Shown here in pieces: positions 10,872 to 20,570 of a DNA stretch of 64,000 bases. Numbering within the stretch: position 1 is the stretch's first letter; the number at the start of each line of letters is the position of its first letter. The notes under the pieces were generated by a model. It was not told the DNA's origin. It did no database searches and worked only from the letters and a program-made list of their open reading frames with translations. Both the position numbers and the translations under genes were made by a program. This stretch comes from Acanthamoeba castellanii str. Neff. Lineage: Eukaryota; Discosea; Longamoebia; Acanthamoebidae. The stretch covers positions 269,974-333,973 of the forward strand of contig NW_004457391.1 in assembly GCF_000313135.1 (NCBI RefSeq), given 5' to 3'.

Positions 10872-13800
10872 TCAGTGCTGTTGCTGGCAGTCTCGCCATT
10901 TTCGCTGTCGCGCGGGAGGTTGAACGAGACGCGCGGCGTTGTGGCGTTGACGCTCATTGCGCGACCGCGAGGGCGTGAGGTAGTCGTGGTGGTGCAGCTC
11001 GCCCGGCCGTTGGTCGCGGTGGGCCTTGCCCATGCCCGACAGCGCGGCAAAGGCCGACGCCAGCGACCGCTCGCTCGTCGTGCCCGCCGCTAGCGAACTC
11101 ATCGTCGCCGTACGCTCGGCGTCAAACGATGACCGCGGGCTCGACGGCGCCGTCGACGCCAGCGACGTGTAGCCGCCGTTGCTGTTGTTCGCGCCGCGAG
11201 TCATGCCGGCGCCGCCGCTGCCGCTGCCTCCGCCGCGCCTGGCCGACGTGCTGGGGCGCGGGGAGAGAAAGAAGAGCCAACCGAGGAGGATGGCGAGGAA
11301 GATGAGCGACGAGCCGCTGGTGACACCCAGCAGCGGCCAGAAGGACAGGTCGGGCAGGTCGTGCACGTTCATGCCCCAGATGCCGCTCACGAGCACCAAC
11401 GGCAACGTGATCGCACCTACACACATGTGTGTGGCATAGTGGTGTGAGTGTCGTGCGGCGGTGTGTGTATGTGTGTGTGTGTCTGTGTGTGTGTGTGTGT
11501 GCGCGCGCGTTGGCGGGAGGACGGGCGAACCGATGATGGAGAGGAGGATTTCGATACGACGCTTCTGGGCATCCTTGTCTCTGTCGCTCTTGTAGCGCTC
11601 CCTCTCCTTCTTCTTTTGCGCTCGCTTTTCCTGTAGTTCGGACCCAATGCCAACGACGCCGACCATGGCATCAGCAAAAAAGGCGGCAGGTCGCACACAT
11701 CGCACACATCGCACACAACACAGCACACGTCGCACACTCGCGAGGAGGGAGAGAACCTCTTGGAGCTGTCGTCGTTGTTCTTCGAGGTAGCCGCCCTCGA
11801 CGATGCCCAGCACGTCGTGGATCTCCTCCCGGATCTCCTGCCTCGTCTCCGGTATGCGCAGCACCTGAGGCCAGCCGCGTTGTGCAGCGGTGAGCGAAGG
11901 CAGAGGTGGAGGAGGGACCCACATGTGGGTCACAGAAGTATTCGCTAGCAAAGAACGAAAACGAAAACGAAGACAAAGAACGAAGACAAAGACCACGAAC
12001 AAGACGAAGAGGGGAGGAGTACTCGGCGCATGGTGGAGAAGAAGTGTGAGTACTCGGAGAGGCCGCCGCAGTCATCGCTGCTCATGCCCAGGGAGTATTT
12101 GATGAGCAGCACCTGCGACGTTTCAACCACACACACACACACACACACGGACGACACGCGTGTGTGAGATTGAGTGTCGACGAAGAAGTATGGAGGAATA
12201 TGAAGGTGGCGCCGTACGGCGAGGTAGCGCAGGTAGGTGCGGTCCTTTTCGAGCTTCTCCAGCGTCTCGCCCTCCATGAGCGACTCCAGCCGCAGGTGCT
12301 CGGCAGCCGACGCCGACAGATTGGAGAGCTCCGACAGCACGCTCGCCTCGCCGCGTCTGCTCGTTCCACGCGGCACCCACGGAAAACGCGACACACATGG
12401 CACACACCACACGGCACATACGACACACACCGAACACAGCACGACACACGCGCCTCGTTTGTATTTACGTGAAGACGCCGAGGAGCGGGGCGGAGGCGGG
12501 GAGGGTGATGCGTACGCGTGCAGACAGAGGATAAGATAGACGCCCTGGAACAGCTTGGGCCACGTGTGGGCCTCAAAGTGTCGGTTGGCCGCGTCCGTGG
12601 GCCAGCTCATCGCCACCGTGCCCTCTCTTTTGTGTCGTGTCGTGTCGTGTCGGTGAGTGCTCGCACGTGCGAGTGAGCGTGGTGGGCGCACGCACCTGGA
12701 AACGCCAATGTAGCGGTTGAGTCGGTGCACGAGCATGTGGTCCAGTCGCTGCCGCTCGGCCACGCCAGGCGGAGGCGGCCGATTGCGCTGTCCGAACGCT
12801 AACACAAAACCACCACACATTTGTTAAGCATTCCTGAAATGCCTGGCGGCACATCGTCATTCCACGCGCGGGGGGGAGATACCTCGGGTCAGGTGGAACA
12901 AGTATTCCTTTAGGTCGGCCTCGTCCGGCTCCCGGTCCAGCACCACCGTGGTGTGGTGATTGGCGCACTGTGTGACCCACGTCACGGTCAGCGCGAACTA
13001 GAAAGAACGAAAAGAGAGAAGGAAAACGAAAGAGAAGAACGAAAGAGAACGACGGACGAGAAGAGAGGAGAAGCGAGCGTACGGCGCCATAGGAAATGCG
13101 GCGGATGGGCGAGGTTGGGTCCTCGTGGGGCAGCTGGAGCAGCCAATTGCCGATCGTACACAGTGACAGCAGCTCGTCCCCATAGCTGGTCCCCGCGTGA
13201 ACTGTCAGCCCATGTTTTGTGTCGTTGGTCGTGTCGTGTCGTGTGTGCTGTGCCTCGTGTCGTGTGGGACGTACATTGAATTGCCGAGGCGACCGAGGGA
13301 GCGAAGGTGCGAGGGCAGGAAGGGTCCCATGTTGGCCTTCTTCTTTTTGTCCAAGCCCTCGCTGAGGCCGTGCGCAATCAGCGCCGCCTCCATACCCAGC
13401 GTCCACCCCATGAAAACCTTCTTCACCTTGTGGCGGAACTTGACCAAGAAGAGCCACCTGTAACGACACGACACACGACATGACACAAAACATGAGTGAT
13501 GAGGAGCTGGGTGTGAAGTGAAAGGTGAGACGTACGTGCGGAGCTCGTCGAGGGTGAGGGGCACGTCCTTGAGCTTTTCGGGCATCCAGTTGAGATGGAA
13601 CACCAGCAGGCCGCAGCCCAACGGGTACATCACCAACTCCACCGAATCCATCTCCACCTCGAAGCCTATCCATTCACACCACGACACAACATACGACACG
13701 CACGCGATAGTATGCGTGGCACGCAGTGAGCACACTCGTTCGGAGTTAAAATGATGGTCGTCGGAGGTAAAAAAGCCACAGGTGCGTACCGATCTTGTTG

Positions 13801-15987
13801 TCGCATTTGGAGAGCACGGTGCAGCCCTGGGGCATCTGGGGCGGCGCGATGACCGTCGATGCCGAGCCAGTGAGCGCGTAGTCCTCCCACGAGGTCGGCA
13901 GCGACGGCACACTCGCCTTGCGGCCCCTGGATGCCGGCTGCGGCGTCGTCGCCTCCTCGGCCGCCGCCTCGACTGTCGACATGGCGGGCGCCATGGCCAG
14001 GCTGGGCTCCGACACCGAGTGGTGGACTGCGTGCGGGCGCCCAGCACCAGCGGGCGGCGGCGGAATGCGTGGAATGTTGTCGTCGGGTGGGAAGGTGGTG
14101 TCGGCGCCGTCGCTTTCGTAGTCGCTGTCGCTGCTGCTGGCCTGGCTGCCGCCCGCCATGTGGCGGCGGCGCTCCTCGTCGCGCGCCTGGACGGGCGACG
14201 GCATCGCGTCACCCGACGACGCCCAGATGCACGGATTGGGGAACAGGATCTCGCGCGCCTTCCGCGTCAGCTTCATCCGCTGGCACTTCCTGCACCGCAC
14301 CACCCATCAGTGACCGCACACACCGCACACACCGCACACGCGCGTACCAGACTTCAAGGTCGTTGGCGATGCTCTCGACCTCTTCCTCCTCCTGCTCGGC
14401 TTCGATGTCGCCGCCCTCGTCCATCAGCAGGCAGTTCCGGTTGGGTCCGTCGTCCCGCCCGGCTTCGTCTTCCTCCGTCTCGCCCTCCTCGGTCGTCGAC
14501 GACCGTTCGCGCTCGGCCTCGCCCTCGCCTCCCGGCTGCGGCGCTCGGGCGTGCCACCGGCGCCGCGCCGACGACCGCTCCCGGCGCCGCCAGCCTTCTT
14601 CTGGGTCATCTGCTTGTTCATGCGGCGGTGCATGCGATCCTTGCGTCGCTCCTCCTTCTCGGCGTGGGACTGACCGAGCTCGTCGGGCCGCGGCGTGAAC
14701 TCGCTGTGCTGGTGGATCGAAAACTCGCCGAAGTTGAGGCCGCCGCCGTCTCCGCTGGAGGCGCGTGGCTGCTGCTGTTGCTGCTGCTGGATGAATCGCT
14801 TGACGGTCTCGTTCCAGCCGACGATCTGGCGGAAGTGGGCCGACAGCTCGCTCACCTCGAACGGCAGCATGAAGTCGCTCTCCCACAGCTGCACCCGCCG
14901 CCCCGAATCCTTGTCTACACGACGCAACACCAACGACACGACACGACACGCGCGGTTGGCGTTAACGCTCAGTACCAACTTGTCAACGGTGGTCAGCGGC
15001 TGCGTCGGTACCGATGATGGTTCGCTTAAGGAGGCGGTCGATCCACTGCGTGATGGACTTTTGGTTGTCGCCCCAGTGGAAGGGCAGGATGAGGGCCGTC
15101 TTGGCCGACAGGCACTGGTACAGCTCCTTCTCCAGCTCGTCCCGATCCGCCTCCCCCGCGTAGCCTGCACATCGATGCATCAGCACGCTCTCTACAAACC
15201 CACACGGCCACACGACATCGCACGCGACGCACACGGCACCGCACGCGCGATCGCACAAACGGAGCAGACGTTCATTGACGTGTGAGGTGGAACTTGGACG
15301 CACCGGTGGGCATCTCCCAGGCGGCGCTCAAACCGCTGCGCTGCGGGTGCGGGAGGTCCTCCATCCACAGCTCCTGCAGCACGCCCCGTTGAGCTCAACG
15401 AGATCGGAGACTGAAAGATGAAAGATGAAGGGCAGGCAAGGGCACCTTCATGCCAGAGACGACCGATGAGCGGCGGAGCTGGTTGAGATTGCGCATCTTG
15501 CGCTCGAGTCGATCCGAGAGGAGGTCATCTTTGTTGAGCATCAGCACATCCGCCCCCTCTGCAGGTACGCCCGCTCGTCAGCCCAGCACCTCAGCGCGAG
15601 TAGAATCAATTGGAGGAGATTTGTGGGGGGGGGCTTTGGGCACGCACCGCCTTCGTCGGCAGAGAAGAAGGAGCTGCTCTCGCGCTGCAGGGGCCGGTGC
15701 GGCCTCTTCTTCTTGCTATTCTTCTTCTTTTCATCTCCACCGGCTTCTTCCGCTCCTCCCTCTTCCCCACCCGATCGGGGCATGTCCTCCCCTTCCCCCG
15801 TGCTGCCATTGTTCGCGTTTCGTCGCTTCTTCTTTTTCTTCTTTTTCATCTGCGATTTTTGATCGTCTCCCTTTCTTTCTCCCTCTACTTCCTCCTCTTC
15901 CCCACCCGATCGGGGCATGTCCTCCCCATCCTCCTCTCTTCTGCCTCCTCCTTCTTCTTTCCCACCATCATCTCGTCGGGGGTCCAT
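10872..15987 (-). CDS. CorA-like Mg2+ transporter family protein, long
   Basis: Read leftward from ATG 15987. The N-terminus is a charged low-complexity region (GEDMPRSGGEE twice, Lys-rich runs), followed by ADVLMLNKDDLLSDRLERKM, WMEDLPHPQRSGLSAAWEMP, DELEKELYQCLSAKTALILP, FHWGDNQKSITQWIDRLL, LWESDFMLPFEVSELSAHF and a poly-Gln run. After an acidic linker come CRKCQRMKLTRKAREILF, VEMDSVELVMYPLGCGLLVF, WLFLVKFRHKVKKVFMGW, SLCTIGNWLLQLPHE, a helical stalk (TLEKLEKDRTYLRYLAVRR) and, near 11500-11250, RRIEILLSIIG, then TLPLVLVSGIWGMNVHDLPD with the CorA-defining GMN signature at the end of TM1, then TM2 (PLLGVTSGSSLIFLAILLGW). About 110 low-complexity residues follow TM2. CorA proteins form pentameric Mg2+ channels. 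About 12 introns. The frame appears to shift once near 14560-14590 with no plausible intron. Confidence 0.8.
11459..11507. repeat. GT dinucleotide repeat in a CorA-like gene intron
   Basis: About 48 bp of TGTGTGTG with short interruptions lies in the intron between the exons that encode RRIEILLSIIG and the GMN transmembrane segment. Confidence 0.85.
15760..15927. repeat. Two 33-bp direct repeats in the CorA-like first exon
   Basis: The same 33-base segment occurs at 15760-15792 and 15895-15927, 135 bp apart, within otherwise dissimilar low-complexity coding sequence. Both copies are in the same frame and encode GEDMPRSGGEE on the minus strand. Confidence 0.9.
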
Positions 15988-16549
15988 GGCCTATGTGTCG
16001 TCTGGCGAGTATTGAGTGTTTGCTCGAGGCCTCTGAGAGTGTGACAGAGCGTTGGCGCGAGTGCTTCATGCCAAAGCGCACAGGCCGTGCCAATGTCAGT
16101 TTGGCAGGCCCTGGCGGCACCTCAGCTCTGATCGGACGGAAATCCGCACAGAACGTACAGCAATTGGGTCAGTTCCACCGAAATATCTAAGATATCCAAG
16201 AATTCAAAGCATTTCCTAATTCCTAGAGCAAGAACGCAGAGAACAACATGTTCTTGGTCGGCTTCAAGTTATGGTGGGACTTTAAGGACGTATGTTATCA
16301 CGTAACAACGCAACGGCGATGTGCTATCGTGTGGGCAGATTTTACAGAGAAGTCAAGCCCCTCAACAACTGTTCATCCGCAACGATGAACATATTGGCCT
16401 GAGCGCTACACATGCCATTGGAAAACCCGGAGAATACCCGGTCATGGCATACAGGCCATTGATACGGTCGAATGTATAAAAGGCCACTCTCGTTGTCGTG
16501 AAAGTCACCACTTCAAACAACAACCACTCGCTCTTTAACAGCACCAGAC
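15988..16549. other. Divergent intergenic region between CorA-like and protease genes
   Basis: No coding signal. The right part, from about 16160, is AT-richer than its neighbours and holds the promoter of the downstream protease gene (see the TATA box entry). I see no RNA gene or repeat. Confidence 0.6.
16475..16482 (+). promoter_or_regulatory. TATA box of the CBM49-metzincin gene
   Basis: TATAAAAG stands 68 bp upstream of the protease ATG at 16550, in a stretch otherwise free of T/A runs. Position and sequence fit a canonical RNA polymerase II TATA element and suggest a strong or regulated promoter. It is the clearest core promoter in the window. Confidence 0.7.
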
Positions 16550-18547
16550 ATGCGGGTCTCCTACGCTTGCGTGTTCCTTCTCTTGGCCTTGGCCTGCTCC
16601 AGCGCGCTTGGAGGTATGATGAGATGAACCTTAGCGCGCATTTGTGCGGTTGACTCACAACATTGGGTGCTCATGTTGTGATGTGTGCGCACAGCTTGTG
16701 TGAAACCGACCATCTCGCAGTCGAGACAGACCTCGTGGACCGATGGCTTGGGCGTCACCTACTCCGTGTGGAGCGCCTCCATCGCCACCGGCTCCAACAC
16801 CATCTCATCCCTCATTCTCTCCATCGACCCGGCGGCCAACTCTGCCCCCATCGACAACATCTGGGAACTCGTGCCCAAGCCTGGTATGTGTCCACGCCAT
16901 GCCATGCCTGCATGCCTCACATTCTTCTTGCGTTGCCACACTCAAGGCGTTTTTTTGCTGGCGCCCACAGGGAACCCTTCGCTGTACGAGCTGCCGCAGT
17001 GGCGCCAGCAGAACGGAGGCATTGCGGCGGGCCAGAGCCACAACTTCGGTTACACCATCAGGTCGGCCCAGGCGGCGCCTTTCCAGGTCTCCAGCTGGAA
17101 CTGCCCCGGCGAGGCCAACCCGTCGGCCTCGGCCTCGCCCTCTTCGCAACCCTCCAACCCGTCGGCTTCTCCCTCGTCGCAGCCTTCGCCTTCTCAGCCG
17201 CCTCAGAACACCGGCGCTGGTACGCTATTCGATACTTCCTGACTCTCTTGCAGTCGTCTGACTAGAATATCATTCATCATCTTTGAATAGTGTGTCAGTC
17301 TGTGTTGGTTGTCGACAACTGGGTCAGGCGCAACCTGCCCGGCATGACCCTGGAGCAGATCGCCCAGAAGTATGCCTTGTACTGGGCCGACATCAACAAG
17401 TTCTACGACATCCACTTCGGCATCAACCTCAACCTGACCTACGTCCACGTCGAGGACGGCTCGTCGTTCACCGAGACCCTCGACGGCCAGGAGCTCCTGG
17501 ACAGCTTCACCAACGGCCTGCGCGCCGGCGTCTTCGCAGGCGTGCCCAGTGGCGCTTGCCTTTACCACCTCATCACGGGCCGCAACCCTTACGGCGTCGG
17601 CGGCCTGGCCTGGGTCAATGCCGCCTGCGCGTCCAACTTCGGTGCCACCGGCTTCTCGGTCGACGGCCAGGGCGACGACGAGGGCAACAGTGTCATCGGC
17701 TTCGCCATCCACGTACGCCTGCTGCACGGCTGCGTTCGACAGCACTCCTGGCTGACCTGGTCTTGTGTTGCATGTGCGATCACCATACCAGGAAATTGGC
17801 CACAACCTGGGCGGCAACCACCCTGACGCCTATCCGGCTTCGGCTGGCTACACCTGCTCGACCAACGAGGATCGTGCGTCCAACCGAATTCTTCGCTCAG
17901 ACTGTACGCTCCTGCTCCAGCCCAGGTTTTTCTTGTAGACATTTTAGTCTCACCCAACTGACCTCCGCGTGACTACACAACAGACCAGTACCTGAACCCC
18001 CTCAACTTCATCTCGGACTGCGCGACTCAGTCGATCAAGTCAGCGCTGCCGGCGTTCAGCTGCATGTGGTCCCTGGAGGCCAACAGCCGCGTCTCCCCCC
18101 AGGCCATCTTCTGCAACGTACTCCTCCATTTCCCCACTTAAGGCTGTGGTATGTGCAACCGCAATGCAGCAATCACTCATTCACATCCCAATCGGAACCA
18201 ACAGGAGGAGAACGCCGAGGGCGATTGTCTCACGGTGGCGGCGCACTACGGCACGGAGCAGTGCTACAACATTCTGCCCTTCAACGACGCCGCGTCGTCC
18301 TTCCAGCTGTTCGCCGGCACCACGGGCGCCGTCGGTCTGCAGCTGTTCTACGATCTGGACTGCTTTGGCAACAGCGTCGAGGTGCGCCAGTTCTACGCCC
18401 CGAGCATGCCTGCGGGCTTCAACAACCAGGTCACCTCCTGTACGTCACTCTCTCTTTCTGTCTGCCAAATATTGATGTGTCCCCACCTCACAACAACTCT
18501 CTTTCTCTTTTCCCCTTTGCGTTAACAGTCAAGTTCATCATGCAGTA
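16550..18547 (+). CDS. Secreted CBM49 cellulose-binding metzincin metalloprotease
   Basis: From ATG 16550 a signal peptide (MRVSYACVFLLLALACSSA) leads into a domain of about 100 residues matching the CBM49 family: QSRQTSWTDGLGVTYSVW, SLILSID, NIWELVPKPGNPSLYELPQW, then AAGQSHNFGYTI. CBM49 modules bind cellulose in slime-mould and plant proteins. A Ser/Pro linker with SQPSNPSA and SQPSPSQP repeats follows. The protease domain starts VCQSVLVVDNWVRRNLPGM and has YWADINKFYDIHFGINLNLT; an intron splits the zinc site, which reads HEIGHNLGGNHPD after splicing (H at about 17710, EIGH from about 17792). This is the HExxHxxGxxHxD metzincin motif, closest to M12B/reprolysin-like proteases. I see no obvious Met-turn methionine where expected (RILRSD). 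A Cys-containing C-terminal part ends FKFIMQ near 18545. Six introns. It probably acts extracellularly or in the cyst wall (inference). Confidence 0.8.
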
Positions 18548-18770
18548 AGTAGTTTACAGCCAAGCCGATTGCCATTCAACTGGATCCCAACTTATGATGT
18601 ATCATCAGCAGCTCGACCCAAAGCTTTCCATAAAAGTTTTCTTCAGATGTTGTAGGTCGGAACGTCAGTTCTTGGGTTAGTCGTGGCGCTAGCTCCGAAA
18701 TTATTCTTTTTCCTTTTTTTAAAAGCAAGAACGAAAACGAAATCATTTCGTTCTTCCTTGCGAGGCAGAG

Positions 18771-20072
18771 ATGCAGCAACTAAAGATGAAGATTATGAAG
18801 ATGAGCCACCCCCTCCTACTCGTCATTGGCCTGGCGACCTTCGTACTCCTCGCCACCCACTTCCTCGGCGGTCCGTGGGAGGAGACCGAAGCCGAGTGGC
18901 GGGCCAAAAACAAGGGCATGCTGCGGGTCGCGGTCTTCGAGAGCACCGGGTGGCACGACGAGGTCGTCGCCGCGCTGGTCTACGCCCTCGGCCAGCAGCC
19001 CTCGACCGCGCTCACCCTCTACCTCAAGGCCCAGCGCTACGGCATCGACCAAATCTATGCGGCCTTCGCCCCGCGGGCCTCCTTCTTTCCGGCCGCCCGC
19101 ATGCGCGACCACCTCGTGCGGGGCTGGATGCCCGCGCCCGACGTGGTCGTGCTGGCCACCGGCGAGTGGGACTTTGCCAACCACACCGACGTCTTTCACC
19201 ACCTCTTCACCTCGTCGCCGCACACCTACCTGTTGTGCGTGGTGCACCACGCGGCCCAGTGGGAGGCCCAGGCGATGCGGCCCGAGCTGCTGCCCTTGCT
19301 CCGGCCCTGGGTCGAGGCCGGCCGCATCACCTTTCTCACCCTCGCACCGCACGTCGCGCACCTCTTGTCGACAGTTGTCATACCAACTTGGCACCTACAG
19401 GTGTCGACAGCCAACACAAGCCCCTTAGCAGCCCGCGTAGAGACCTTCGTGCCCGTCTTCCCGGTGGCCGGGCTGGCCGGGCAGCGCACCAGCGTCGGGC
19501 CGGGGGAGACGCCCTTTGCGATCCAGGGCAACTTCGACCCGGCGCGGCGCAACTACGATCACATCCTGTCGCGGCTGCGATCAGACCGACAGGCGGCCGA
19601 CCTGACGCTGCACCTGCTGGGCAGCGGCAAGGGCCTCAAGCTACCGATTGAGGGGCTCGATGGCCGCGTGGTGGTCGACAGCAGGCTGGACTACCTGCCC
19701 TACTACGCCATCATCGCCCGGAGCGTGGCGCTGGTGCCGTCGTTCGCCACGGACGAGTACTACATCGAGCGGGCCTCGTCGACGGTGGCAGCCTCGCTCA
19801 TCGCCGGCTGCCCGCTCGTGGCCAACCGCCGGCTGCTCGACACCTACACCTACCTCGACGAGTCGGTGGTGTGGGTCCAGGAGGAGGGCGAGGACGAGAT
19901 GGACGTCGTGATCCGCGTGGCCCGTGCGCGAAGCGCCGCCGAGCGTAGCGCAAAGAGCGAGAACGTGCGCCGACGGACGCGCGAGCTGTGCGCCCGGAGC
20001 GTGCGACAGTTTGCCCGGTGGGTGCTCGAAGCCACGGCAGCGAGGCCCGACATTGACTACCGCCGAACCTAA
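18771..20072 (+). CDS. Intronless type II membrane glycosyltransferase-like protein
   Basis: A single open exon of 433 codons from ATG 18771, very GC-rich. It begins with a short basic stretch and one signal anchor (HPLLLVIGLATFVLLATHFL), then a lumenal domain. Features include LRVAVFESTGWHDEVVAALV, a repeated pattern of short strands, GNFDPARRNYDHILSRL and LHLLGSGKG near residues 245-285, then RVVVDSRLDYLPYYAIIARS, LVPSFATDEYYIERASSTVA and SLIAGCPLVANRRLL. The second half resembles the C-terminal lobe of GT-B glycosyltransferases, where an invariant acidic/ERASS-type region binds the nucleotide sugar. The exact family is not recognised. The lack of introns contrasts with its neighbours and may reflect horizontal transfer or retroposition. 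Confidence 0.6.
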   Translation: MQQLKMKIMKMSHPLLLVIGLATFVLLATHFLGGPWEETEAEWRAKNKGMLRVAVFESTGWHDEVVAALVYALGQQPSTALTLYLKAQRYGIDQIYAAFAPRASFFPAARMRDHLVRGWMPAPDVVVLATGEWDFANHTDVFHHLFTSSPHTYLLCVVHHAAQWEAQAMRPELLPLLRPWVEAGRITFLTLAPHVAHLLSTVVIPTWHLQVSTANTSPLAARVETFVPVFPVAGLAGQRTSVGPGETPFAIQGNFDPARRNYDHILSRLRSDRQAADLTLHLLGSGKGLKLPIEGLDGRVVVDSRLDYLPYYAIIARSVALVPSFATDEYYIERASSTVAASLIAGCPLVANRRLLDTYTYLDESVVWVQEEGEDEMDVVIRVARARSAAERSAKSENVRRRTRELCARSVRQFARWVLEATAARPDIDYRRT

Positions 20073-20570
20073 GGCACAGAGCCAAGAACGCACCATCACG
20101 ATCATGTACATCCACAACATTCAACTTACTCGCTGTATCATTGGCCAACAACGGTAGTGGTTGAGGCCCGGCGCTACCTGACCATGTTCACTATATATAT
20201 CAGCAGGTGAGCCCGTCTGTGTAACAAACAATTTATTTTTGTTTTTTTTTGGCCTGGTGCTCTCACGTGCTGCGTCGCAGGTTCCATTTCGTATTGCTGC
20301 TTTCTGGCGCATTGGATCATCATCATCACACCAGCCTAATCAAAGACATCAACAATCGCCGATTTGGGCTTGGGGCACGCTCGACGAGAGAACGGTCCGT
20401 TCGGAGAGGGAAGGCAGGAAGAGGAGGAAAAGAGGCTCGATGCATTGTAGAAGACATCTGGAACAGCATTGATTCGCCCACTCACGCGTGGCCACCATCA
20501 AATCAGTCCATCTTCATCAGCTCCAGAAGGATCGCTCCGTTTATTGAAGAAGAGGGAAAGAAAGTGTAAA
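20073..20570. other. Intergenic stretch before the U-box gene
   Basis: No supported gene. It includes a TATATATATC run near 20190 and T-rich DNA near 20230-20250, which could belong to a promoter or a 3' processing region. Short open frames present have no coding bias. Confidence 0.5.

Noticed and set aside
13782..15017. Plus-strand open frame of about 410 codons opposite the CorA-like gene
   Set aside because: Arg/Ala/Leu-rich shadow caused by high GC; the minus strand carries conserved sequence and splice sites.
20180..20200. TATATATATC run as a TATA box for the U-box gene
   Set aside because: It is nearly 400 bp from the start codon at 20571 and could equally belong to the 3' end of the preceding gene.
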